A stretch of 64,000 bases of DNA from Bacteroidota bacterium (GTDB lineage Bacteria; Bacteroidota; Bacteroidia; Cytophagales; Cyclobacteriaceae). Under the pieces are notes generated by a model that saw nothing but the letters and a program-made list of their open reading frames with translations, had not been told where the DNA came from and did no database searches. The stretch lies in NCBI GenBank assembly GCA_022571715.1, contig JACZXH010000006.1, forward strand, positions 1-64,000, read 5' to 3'. Of this stretch, positions 50,101 to 58,061 are shown in pieces. Within the stretch, counting starts at the first letter, position 1. Each line of letters opens with the position of its first letter. The translations under genes were made by a program, and so were the position numbers.

Positions 50101-50749
50101 AAAAGATTTTGATATTATTTTCATGGATATTCAGATGCCAGAAATGGACGGTATTCAAGCGACTAAGATCATAAAATCACTTCATTTGAAAAAAACCCCA
50201 CCCATCATTGCAATGACAGCCTATTCACTTGAAGGAGATAAAAACAAATACCTTCTTGAAGGTCTTGATGACTATGTGTCCAAACCGCTGCGAGCCAGTA
50301 AACTCATCAACAAAATAAAAATATGGCTTTTAAAAACCGGAAAATCTAATATTTCGGGAATAAATCATAATGCTGAAATTGACTTAAACTCCGGGAATAG
50401 AGAAAATTTAAAGGTTGTTAATTCTGAAGTAGTTGACAAGCTCCGCAAATACGGTAATGAAGATTTTATTAAATCCGTATTCAGGGATTTTATGGATGAA
50501 GCACAGGCCCAAATAAAACTATGTGTGGATTCAGTAAAAAATGATGACTACAAGAAAATTTTAGATAACTTACATACCTTAAAAGGCAATGCAGGTACGT
50601 TAGGAATTGAGAAGGTAGCACATATGGCTTCTTTTATCGAAGCAAAATTGAGAAATCAGGATCACACCAATCTTGATAAAGATTTGAAAATTTTAGGTGC
50701 AACAATCCTGGAATTTGAAAACCAATTTACTGATATCATTAATAACTAA
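47108..50749 (+). CDS. Soluble hybrid histidine kinase: PAS repeats, GAF, HisKA, HATPase, REC, Hpt
   Basis: NMSHEIRTPMNGIIGMIDL; NLTSNALKFTPNEG; GGTGLGLAISKEL; VLIVDDNSINRHVASEIL...IIFMDIQMPEMDG; HTLKGNAGTLGIEKVAH; no obvious TM segment; TTG start. Confidence 0.93.
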   Translation: MLQRSIISSDHEQTDNNGKQSAVSITNSLFDQITACIFILDDELRIKYCNPVIKTDLGYDQRHLLKLRFVDNLIPEIRRSKISNTLNQYLAGKVPKYFNCEILTKTGKVRIYKFQPILTQHVTPPELILIGNDNTLEIKKIKSIKKSNDRLWDIFDNAYDLIQIIKTDGSILLVNNTWKERLGYTSQQSGNMNIRDLIFPPFLEKTIQTIQEVGKRGKTEKFETIFLDTNKHKVFLTGTIHPKIVRNKVIEFRCVLRDVTENIKAEKAKDLYYRIANHTIQSADLPTLFGKIHSELMKVIDADNFYIALYDKDKDQDKIKFPYFIDESHDNEEKYADRKISKGLTEYAIFLAKPLLLYKKDIEKLIAEGKISPIGTMPQVWLGTPLKVDEHIIGIIAVQSYSDKSKYSLKDLELLDFISGQIALSIDIKETEEKLNSQTARLNAIFESSPHLIWSVNRKQELTSFNQNYFDAILKEFNLKPDVSYEKDGTLIIEKYDDFWNRKYEEAFQENQLHFEIKLKKDNGDEVWKDIFLNPIYQPDHTIDEVSGIATDVTEKKLSEIAVLDSEEKFRTIFESIQDLYFRCDFDGSLKMISPSVHEILGYTTEEVLNTTVTKYYLFKAVNKNLVNNIKKNKRIKNLEISLIHKNKKILQCICNVRLVYDKSGNPYQIEGIIRDITQLKLANIELIKAKELALKSLKVKEQFLANMSHEIRTPMNGIIGMIDLIADTPLNKEQTKYIKTMKKSSETLLHILNDILDLSKIEAGKMELRETPIRITEVMEKLTALFSQLALSKDISLNYHISKQIPKVIICDETRILQVLANLTSNALKFTPNEGSIDIGVKAERLEDKMLMMRIEVHDSGIGVADEYLDKLFTSFTQVDNSPSKLYGGTGLGLAISKELCTLMSGDIGVHSKPGLGSTFWFTFAARIPGATELKQKQFEASLHNESYDSLSGMTPDVLIVDDNSINRHVASEILRKAGCKVKVVDSGFSAIENVKEKDFDIIFMDIQMPEMDGIQATKIIKSLHLKKTPPIIAMTAYSLEGDKNKYLLEGLDDYVSKPLRASKLINKIKIWLLKTGKSNISGINHNAEIDLNSGNRENLKVVNSEVVDKLRKYGNEDFIKSVFRDFMDEAQAQIKLCVDSVKNDDYKKILDNLHTLKGNAGTLGIEKVAHMASFIEAKLRNQDHTNLDKDLKILGATILEFENQFTDIINN

Positions 50750-50756
50750 TTATTAA

Positions 50757-51128
50757 ATGGGAAAAAAAGTTCTTATTGCAGAAGACAGCTCGGTTATTCA
50801 AAATTTTACAAGAAAAATACTGGAACAACAGCGTTTTGAAATAGCTCTGGTTAAAAATGGGCAACAGGTCATTGATAAAATTAAGACTGAGGATTTTGAC
50901 TTGATTCTCATGGACATTAATATGCCTGTTCTAGACGGTATGGAGTGTACACGGCAAATCAGAGCTATGAATGATCAGAAAAAATCAAGGGTTCCGATAC
51001 TGGCTATTACAGGTAATGCAAAAAATTATAGCCTGGAAGAATTTAAAGAAGCTGGAATAAATGAATTCCTTCCCAAGCCACTTGATTTTGATAACCTTGT
51101 AAAAATGGTAATCCAATATACTTCCTGA
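50757..51128 (+). CDS. Single-domain response regulator (REC only)
   Basis: KKVLIAEDSSVIQNFTRKIL; LILMDINMPVLDGMECTRQIR; PILAITGNA; FLPKPLDF. Confidence 0.93.
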   Translation: MGKKVLIAEDSSVIQNFTRKILEQQRFEIALVKNGQQVIDKIKTEDFDLILMDINMPVLDGMECTRQIRAMNDQKKSRVPILAITGNAKNYSLEEFKEAGINEFLPKPLDFDNLVKMVIQYTS

Positions 51129-51131
51129 TTA

Positions 51132-51407
51132 ATGACCATAAAATACTCCAGACATTATTTACATAAGCTGGAAGATTTGATGGCCGAAACTGATTATTTA
51201 CTACGATACGAAAAAGGCAATTTCAAATCGGGATATTGCATTTTATTGAAAACCCGGACTGCGGTGATAAATAAATATTACTCCATTGAAGGTAAGGTTT
51301 ATTGTCTGATCGATATTATTAAATCAATTGAATTTGATCGCACAAAACTCAGTGAAAAGAACCAAAAGCTTTTTACAGAGTTATCTCAAACCAAATTAAT
51401 ACTTTGA
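51132..51407 (+). CDS. Small conserved-type hypothetical protein, 91 aa
   Basis: In operon, 4 bp after the REC gene, overlaps the next gene's TTG start. Confidence 0.8.
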   Translation: MTIKYSRHYLHKLEDLMAETDYLLRYEKGNFKSGYCILLKTRTAVINKYYSIEGKVYCLIDIIKSIEFDRTKLSEKNQKLFTELSQTKLIL

Positions 51408-52165
51408 CTATAACATTTTTAGGAACCGGCACGTCACAGGGTGTGCCAGTTATAGCCTGTGACTGTGAAGTGTGTAACTCCCTCGACTTCAGGGATAAGC
51501 GTACACGAACTTCAATTCATATAGAGGTGGATGGACAAAGTATTGTAATTGACACCGGACCAGATTTTCGACAGCAAATTCTCAGGGAGCGTATCCATAA
51601 ACTGGATGCGATAATCTTCACACATCAACACCGTGACCACACGGGCGGACTGGATGACGTACGTTCATTTAATTTTAAGCAAAAATCAGACATGCCGATT
51701 TATGGCAGCCGGGCTGTTATCGAGCAATTAAAAAAAGATTATGAATACATTTTTAACCCAAGCGATTATCCGGGAGTTCCAAGGGTTATTGAATTTTTAA
51801 TTGACAATAACACCTTCCGGATCAACAATACAAACATAATTCCTATCTATCTGTTGCATCATAAACTTCCGGTACTCGGATTCAGGATATACGATTTCAC
51901 CTACATTACTGATGCAAATTATATTGATCAAGACGAAAAGGAAAAGATAATGGGAAGCAAGATTTTGGTAATCAATGCATTACAAAAAAAACATCATATT
52001 TCTCATTTTAATCTGCAGGAGGCGCTTGACATTATTTCCGAGTTAAAACCAGAGAAAGCATATCTTACACATATCAGTCACTATCTTGGCCAAAGCAGGC
52101 AGATAGAGAAAGAATTACCTGATAATGTAATGCTTGCCTATGACGGCCTTAAGATTGATCTTTAA
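51404..52165 (+). CDS. MBL-fold metallohydrolase (PhnP-like)
   Basis: FLGTGTSQGVPVIACDCEVCNS; FTHQHRDHTGGLDDVRSF; YLTHISHYLG. Confidence 0.9.
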   Translation: MTITFLGTGTSQGVPVIACDCEVCNSLDFRDKRTRTSIHIEVDGQSIVIDTGPDFRQQILRERIHKLDAIIFTHQHRDHTGGLDDVRSFNFKQKSDMPIYGSRAVIEQLKKDYEYIFNPSDYPGVPRVIEFLIDNNTFRINNTNIIPIYLLHHKLPVLGFRIYDFTYITDANYIDQDEKEKIMGSKILVINALQKKHHISHFNLQEALDIISELKPEKAYLTHISHYLGQSRQIEKELPDNVMLAYDGLKIDL

Positions 52166-52167
52166 CC

Positions 52168-53736
52168 GTGCATCTGAGCTACTATTTTATCCGGCAGATA
52201 GCATTCCGGTTACACGAAGTTTTGCAGGGAAAATCGTTATCAGAGGCCTATACACAGAGTAAAGATGAAATCATATTCCGGTTTAATGATTTTAGTAAAC
52301 AACCGGACGATAGAGGTATAACTTTTTTTATTAATGCATACCTGACTTCCGTATTTTGCTGTCTTACTTTCCCCAAACAGCATCAGAGAAAACGGAAAAA
52401 CAGTATGAATCTGTTCCGGGATATAGTAGGTCTCAAAATCCTGGAAATAAAGCCATTTGAAAATGAACGGGCATTCACAATCCGGTTCAAAGATGCATTT
52501 CAACTGATATTCAAGCTGTTCGGTAACCGATCTAACATCCTTTTGTTCCATGATGAAACGTGTATTGAAATGTTTCACGACAAAATGTCAGGTGACTCAC
52601 AGCTGAATCCATCTGCATTTGACATACCCAACAATGCTGATTATACATCCTTCGTTCAAAATCCAGATTTAAAAACAACTTTTCCTATGTTAGGGAAACT
52701 CCCTGAATTATACCTTAATACGCTGGGGTATAAGAATGCTAATGCCCGGGAAAAATGGGATTTGATACATAAAACTATTGCACTGCTAATGCATCCTGAA
52801 TCATACTTTTTAACAAGAATAGATGACAAATGGCATCTTTCTCTTTTGTCAATCGGCCAGGTACAAACTGAAATAGATAACCCATTTGAGTGCGTCAGTT
52901 TATTTTTCAAGTTATTTATCAGACAAGATAAGTTCAACCATGAAAAACAAAAAATACTGACTCAGCTAATGCGGAAGAAAACAAAAGCCAAAAACTATAT
53001 TTCCAAAACAAAAGCTAAACTTTTTGAATTAAAAAAAGGAAGCAGTTATCGTCAGATGGCAGATATACTAATGTCAAATTTGCATGAGATCAAACCTAAT
53101 GCCAAAAGCGTGATTCTTCATAATTTCTATACCGGCAAAAACGTTGAAATAAAACTAAAACCTGATCTGACAACTCAAAAAAATGCTGAAATTTATTACA
53201 GAAAATCGAAAAATATATCAATTGAAATTGAAATATTGTCGGAAACCATCAAGCGTAAAACAACCTCTCTGAATAAGACTGAAAGCACTATTATCTCCAT
53301 TCACGAAATTTATGATTTAAAAAAATTAAGCGCATTTACAGTCCAAACTGGCTTGAAAAGGGATACAATGCGTAAAATAGAATCTGTCCCTTACATAGAG
53401 CGGGAATTTATGGGATGGAGGATTCTCATTGGTAAAAACGCAAAACGCAATGATCTATTAATACAAAAATTTACGTGGAAAGAGGACTTATGGCTGCATG
53501 TAAAAGATGGACCGGGTTCACATGTGATCGTTAAATACAAGTCGGGGAAAAAATTCAACGACGCGATCATTCAGAAGGCAGCCGGGCTGGCTGCATACTA
53601 CTCAAAAAGAAAAAATGAATCGCTGTGTCCCGTTATTTACACACCTAGAAAATTTGTCCGGAAAAGAAAAGGAGATCCTCCGGGAGTGGTAGCAGTAGAT
53701 AAAGAAAAAGTAGTATTGGTTGAACCAAAAAATTAA
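52168..53736 (+). CDS. NFACT-family RNA-binding protein (RqcH-like), GTG start
   Basis: C-terminal NFACT-R: FMGWRILIGKNAKRNDLLIQKFTWKEDLWLHVKDGPGSHVIVKYKSGKKFNDAIIQKAAGLAAYYSKRKNESLCPVIYTPRKFVRKRKGDPPGVV. Confidence 0.9.
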   Translation: MHLSYYFIRQIAFRLHEVLQGKSLSEAYTQSKDEIIFRFNDFSKQPDDRGITFFINAYLTSVFCCLTFPKQHQRKRKNSMNLFRDIVGLKILEIKPFENERAFTIRFKDAFQLIFKLFGNRSNILLFHDETCIEMFHDKMSGDSQLNPSAFDIPNNADYTSFVQNPDLKTTFPMLGKLPELYLNTLGYKNANAREKWDLIHKTIALLMHPESYFLTRIDDKWHLSLLSIGQVQTEIDNPFECVSLFFKLFIRQDKFNHEKQKILTQLMRKKTKAKNYISKTKAKLFELKKGSSYRQMADILMSNLHEIKPNAKSVILHNFYTGKNVEIKLKPDLTTQKNAEIYYRKSKNISIEIEILSETIKRKTTSLNKTESTIISIHEIYDLKKLSAFTVQTGLKRDTMRKIESVPYIEREFMGWRILIGKNAKRNDLLIQKFTWKEDLWLHVKDGPGSHVIVKYKSGKKFNDAIIQKAAGLAAYYSKRKNESLCPVIYTPRKFVRKRKGDPPGVVAVDKEKVVLVEPKN

Positions 53737-53762
53737 GTTTCGCCGCCTATATTTTTTTGGTG

Positions 53763-55190
53763 TTATGTAACCTTATTCACTTGCAATGTATTTACTCTCC
53801 CTGGCTTATTGATCGGCATTGCCGCAAGGTTGATAATTATATCTCCCTTTTTTACAAAATCATTTTTCTTCAACAATTCATAAATGTCCGAAATGGTTGT
53901 ATCAGTTGATTCAGAACGGTTGTAATAGATGCCTCTTATCCCCCAAACCAGATTCATGGTATTGATAAATGGTTTGTTATTCGTAAATATGAATATGGAT
54001 GCCCGCGGCCGGTAAGAGGAAATCTTAAATGCTGTATATCCTCTTTGTGTTAAACCGATCATAGCTTTTGCATTCGTATAATTTGCCAGGCTTGCCGACA
54101 TGTGAACCACGCTGTCATTCATAAAATAATCCGACTCCTCATCAAGTGGATAAAGTTTATAATAGATGTCTCCTTTTTCTTCAACATTCCGAATTGTATT
54201 TACCATGCTCTTTATCACTTCTAACGGATAAGCTCCCACGGCTGTTTCACCTGAAAGCATCAGCGTATCAGCGCCGTCCAGCACTGCATTAGCTACATCA
54301 TTGGTTTCGGCTCTTGTCGGTCTTGGATTTTCTATCATGCTTTCCATCATTTGGGTAGCTATAATTACCGGCTTGGCCACTTTTCGACATTTTTCAACAA
54401 TTATTTTCTGGAGCATTGGCACCTCTTCGCTTCTGATTTCAACTCCTAAATCGCCACGAGCTACCATAATACCATCACTTACATTGATGATTTCATCAAT
54501 ATTCTGGATTGCTTCGGGTTTTTCGATTTTAGCAATTATCAGTATTTCTTTCCCCGCTTTTACTATTTTTTTCCTCAATCGGACAATATCTGAGGCCTTT
54601 CTTACAAATGACAAGGCAACCCATTCAATGTCGTGTTCAATTGCAAATTTCAGATCGTTTGCATCCTTAGCTGTGAGAGATGGTGCAGATATTTTTGTGT
54701 TAGGCAGGTTTATCCCCTTTCTTGACTTTAGTTTTCCTCCATATATCACACGTGTATATACATCCTGTCCCTTCACTTTTTCAACACAAAGTTCAATTTT
54801 ACCGTCATCTATCAGGATGATATCATCAACTGAAACATCTTTGGGTAGTCTCCGGTAGGATGTTGAAACTTTTTTTGCATTACCCAATACAGATTTGGTA
54901 GTGATGATAAGCTGATCACCTTCCTTGATATGTGTTTTTTTCTCTACTTCCTCTATTCGTATTTTAGGTCCTTGTAGGTCCTGAAGAAGGCAAATAGTTG
55001 TACCGAGCTGATGGTTAATTTCTCTGACATACTTTACTATTTTGGCATGATCATCCCAGGTGCCATGAGAAAAATTCAATCTGAAAACATCTGTACCTGC
55101 ATTTATAAGTTCTTTGAGTTTTCTCTTTGTGTTGCATGCGGGTCCAACAGTTGCTATTATTTTGGTTTTATTAAATTCAATTAAATTCAT
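53763..55190 (-). CDS. pyk: Pyruvate kinase
   Basis: KIIATVGPACNTKRKLKELINAGTDVFRLNFSHG; ILIIAKIEKPEAIQNIDEI; GIMVARGDLGVEI; ATQMMESMIENPRPTRAETNDVANAVLDGADTLMLSGETAVGAYP. Confidence 0.96.
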   Translation of the reverse strand: MNLIEFNKTKIIATVGPACNTKRKLKELINAGTDVFRLNFSHGTWDDHAKIVKYVREINHQLGTTICLLQDLQGPKIRIEEVEKKTHIKEGDQLIITTKSVLGNAKKVSTSYRRLPKDVSVDDIILIDDGKIELCVEKVKGQDVYTRVIYGGKLKSRKGINLPNTKISAPSLTAKDANDLKFAIEHDIEWVALSFVRKASDIVRLRKKIVKAGKEILIIAKIEKPEAIQNIDEIINVSDGIMVARGDLGVEIRSEEVPMLQKIIVEKCRKVAKPVIIATQMMESMIENPRPTRAETNDVANAVLDGADTLMLSGETAVGAYPLEVIKSMVNTIRNVEEKGDIYYKLYPLDEESDYFMNDSVVHMSASLANYTNAKAMIGLTQRGYTAFKISSYRPRASIFIFTNNKPFINTMNLVWGIRGIYYNRSESTDTTISDIYELLKKNDFVKKGDIIINLAAMPINKPGRVNTLQVNKVT

Positions 55191-55622
55191 TTAAAATAAA
55201 AAGTTTTCTTTTGATTTAATTTTTTCGATTTCAACTTTTATCGCATAATCCACTCCGTTAACCTTCCGGAGAATATCAAAAAAGGAAGCTGAATTCGGAT
55301 TCAGATATCCTGTGTCCCCGGTTACTGTAATAAAAAAGTCCATTGTTATCATCTCAGGTACCAGAAATAAATTTTCTCCATAATGGGATTCATTACTTCT
55401 GTTCTTTAAAAGTCGAATGAGCGAATTTTCGGTATTGAATTTGAAATTAGTGATTATAAGGGTGTGATCAACAAATTTTATAAGCAAATCTTTCTCACGT
55501 ACAAGTGATATTCCAAGACTCTTATTAAGATTCCAGGCTAACTTATAGTCTTTAAACGCGGAAACAACTCCAAATACTACAAAATCAAATTCGTAATCAA
55601 CGAAAAGCCTCTGCTTCTTCAT
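55191..55622 (-). CDS. IPExxxVDY family protein
   Basis: DYEFDFVVFGVVSAFKDYKLAWNLNKSLGISLVREKDL and VPEMITMDFFI; directly upstream of pyk. Confidence 0.85.
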   Translation of the reverse strand: MKKQRLFVDYEFDFVVFGVVSAFKDYKLAWNLNKSLGISLVREKDLLIKFVDHTLIITNFKFNTENSLIRLLKNRSNESHYGENLFLVPEMITMDFFITVTGDTGYLNPNSASFFDILRKVNGVDYAIKVEIEKIKSKENFLF

Positions 55623-55787
55623 TTTGAACGCACTAAATAAACACGAATAACTGATAATAACAATTGTATCTGTATTTGACCCGCCTAATTATGAATCTTA
55701 AATAACACACAACTATCTTTGACATTATTGTTTTAAATCTATTTCTTTGCAGTTGAATTTTTTATTGACCATTAAATTTTGTAGGAA

Positions 55788-56024
55788 ATGTCAGAAATTG
55801 CACAAAAAGTAAAAAGCATCATTATTGACAAACTGGGGGTAGAAGAATCAGAAGTCACACCTGAAGCAAGCTTCACCAACGATCTGGGTGCAGATTCCCT
55901 CGATACAGTTGAACTTATTATGGAATTCGAAAAGGAATTCAACATCTCTATTCCAGATGACCAGGCAGAAAATATATCTACTGTAGGTCAAGCCATCTCT
56001 TATCTTGAAGAAAACGTCAAGTAA
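55788..56024 (+). CDS. acpP: Acyl carrier protein
   Basis: [42 protein letters not shown] (DSL attachment site). Confidence 0.97.
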   Translation: MSEIAQKVKSIIIDKLGVEESEVTPEASFTNDLGADSLDTVELIMEFEKEFNISIPDDQAENISTVGQAISYLEENVK

Positions 56025-56056
56025 TTCGTTTATAAACAAACACCTAAAATTCATTT

Positions 56057-57310
56057 ATGGATTTACGCAGAGTAGTTGTTACAGGTATGGGAGCACTTAC
56101 TCCCATTGGTAACACTGCCGCTGATTATTGGGCAGGTCTTATCAATGGCGTCAGTGGAGCTGGCCCTATTACCCGTTTCGATGCCGAAAAATTTAGAACA
56201 CGATTTGCCTGTGAGGTAAAGAATTTTAATCCTGATGACTTCCTGGAAAAAAAAGAAGCCAGAAGGATGGATTTATTTACGCAGTTTGCACTGGTGGCAA
56301 GTGAAGAAGCCCTGAATAATGCAGGTATTGATCCGGAAAAAATTGATGTTCACCGTGCGGGTGTGATCTGGGGCTCTGGAATTGGCGGCATCAAAACCTT
56401 TGTAGATGAAATTCTAAATTTTGCCCAGGGTGATGGGACACCTCGATTTAACCCCTTTTTTATCCCAAAAATGATTATCGATATGAGCTCAGGATTAATA
56501 TCCATTCGTTTTGGGTTCAGAGGGCCTAACTTTGCAACTGTTTCTGCATGTGCTTCAAGCACCAATGCAATAATCGATGCGCATAACTATATCAAGTTGG
56601 GCTACATGGATGTTGCCATTACAGGTGGCTCGGAAGCGGCTATAACCATTGCTGGTATTGGTGGTTTTAACGCCATGAAGGCCTTGTCAGAAAGAAATGA
56701 TGCTCCTCAAACTGCTTCGCGTCCGTTTGATAAAGACCGCAATGGCTTCGTGTTGGGCGAAGGTGCCGGCGCATTGATATTGGAGGAGTATGAACACGCC
56801 CGGGCAAGAGGGGCAACTATTTATGCCGAGTTGATTGGAGCCGGTATGTCTGCTGATGCTTACCATATCACTGCACCGCATCCCGAAGGGCTTGGAGCTA
56901 CCAATGTGATGATCAACGCACTGAAAGATGCAGACATCGCACCATCAGAGATTGATTATATAAATGTACATGGTACCTCCACACCACTTGGCGACATCAG
57001 TGAAATTACTGCTATTCAAAAAGTGTTTGGTACGCATGCCTACAAGCTCAACATCAGCTCAACCAAATCAATGACCGGTCATTTGCTTGGTGCTGCAGGA
57101 GCCGTTGAAGCCATTGCTTGTATAATGGCTATAAATGACAATATTATACCGCCAACTATTAACCATTTTACAGACGACGAAAACTTTGATCCTAAACTTA
57201 ATTTTACTTTTAACATTGCTCAGAAGCGGGAAGTAAATATTGCGATGAGCAATACATTTGGATTTGGCGGACACAATAGTTCCGCCATATTTGCAAAAGT
57301 TGACCGTTAG
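56057..57310 (+). CDS. fabF: Beta-ketoacyl-ACP synthase II
   Basis: RRVVVTGMGALTPIGNTAADYWAGLINGVSGAGPITRFDA; FATVSACASSTNAI; NVHGTSTPLGD; STKSMTGHLLGAAGAVEA; NTFGFGGHNSS. Confidence 0.97.
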   Translation: MDLRRVVVTGMGALTPIGNTAADYWAGLINGVSGAGPITRFDAEKFRTRFACEVKNFNPDDFLEKKEARRMDLFTQFALVASEEALNNAGIDPEKIDVHRAGVIWGSGIGGIKTFVDEILNFAQGDGTPRFNPFFIPKMIIDMSSGLISIRFGFRGPNFATVSACASSTNAIIDAHNYIKLGYMDVAITGGSEAAITIAGIGGFNAMKALSERNDAPQTASRPFDKDRNGFVLGEGAGALILEEYEHARARGATIYAELIGAGMSADAYHITAPHPEGLGATNVMINALKDADIAPSEIDYINVHGTSTPLGDISEITAIQKVFGTHAYKLNISSTKSMTGHLLGAAGAVEAIACIMAINDNIIPPTINHFTDDENFDPKLNFTFNIAQKREVNIAMSNTFGFGGHNSSAIFAKVDR

Positions 57311-58050
57311 TGCCATCATTAAGAAATTTTAAATTTCAATTTAAGAAATCAAGCGATCAGGACCTTCAGGTCCGCGAATACCTGAAAGGAATAATAGGCT
57401 ATTCGCCTCGAAACTTTCAGCTATTCAAGCTTGCCATGCTGCATAGTTCGGTCGCAAAAAAAAATATAAAGGGGCAAACAGAATCGAATGAAAGACTTGA
57501 ATATCTTGGCGATGCCATTCTGGGTGCAGTTATAGCCGAATATCTATTCAAAATATACCCCTATAAAGACGAAGGGTTTCTTACGGAGATACGTTCTCGG
57601 ATTGTAAGTCGTGAATCGCTGAACCAGCTGGGCAAAAAACTTGGACTTCAACACATCATTGAAGCAGATTTGAAGTTCAAATCATCTCGCAAGTCCGTTT
57701 ATGGAGATACCCTTGAAGCGCTTGTAGGTGCTGTTTATCTAGACAGGGGTTATGTTTATTGCAGAAAATTTATTCTTTTCAGGCTTCTTGAGCCCTTCTT
57801 CAACCTGAAAGAAATAATAAAAAACAATACGAACTTCAAAAGCAGGATCATTGAATGGTCCCAAAAAGAATCAAGGGAATTGAGTTTTGAAACCAGTGAT
57901 GTTAAAGACCTTAAAAACAGAAAAGAGTTCACGGCTGAGGTGTTGATTGATAATAAGCCCATTGCAGTCGGGTACGGTAGTACAAAAAAGAAAGCTGAAC
58001 AGGATGCAGCGCAGAAAGCAATTGAACAGTTAAATTTGGACACCTTATAA
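57310..58050 (+). CDS. rnc: Ribonuclease III
   Basis: NERLEYLGDAILGAVIAEYLF; YGDTLEALVGAVYLDRGY; C-terminal dsRBD AVGYGSTKKKAEQDAAQKAIEQL. Confidence 0.95.
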   Translation: MPSLRNFKFQFKKSSDQDLQVREYLKGIIGYSPRNFQLFKLAMLHSSVAKKNIKGQTESNERLEYLGDAILGAVIAEYLFKIYPYKDEGFLTEIRSRIVSRESLNQLGKKLGLQHIIEADLKFKSSRKSVYGDTLEALVGAVYLDRGYVYCRKFILFRLLEPFFNLKEIIKNNTNFKSRIIEWSQKESRELSFETSDVKDLKNRKEFTAEVLIDNKPIAVGYGSTKKKAEQDAAQKAIEQLNLDTL

Positions 58051-58061
58051 CGTTCAATAAT

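Noticed and set aside
54301-54858. 185-aa plus-strand ORF inside pyk
   Set aside because: Antisense to highly conserved pyruvate kinase motifs
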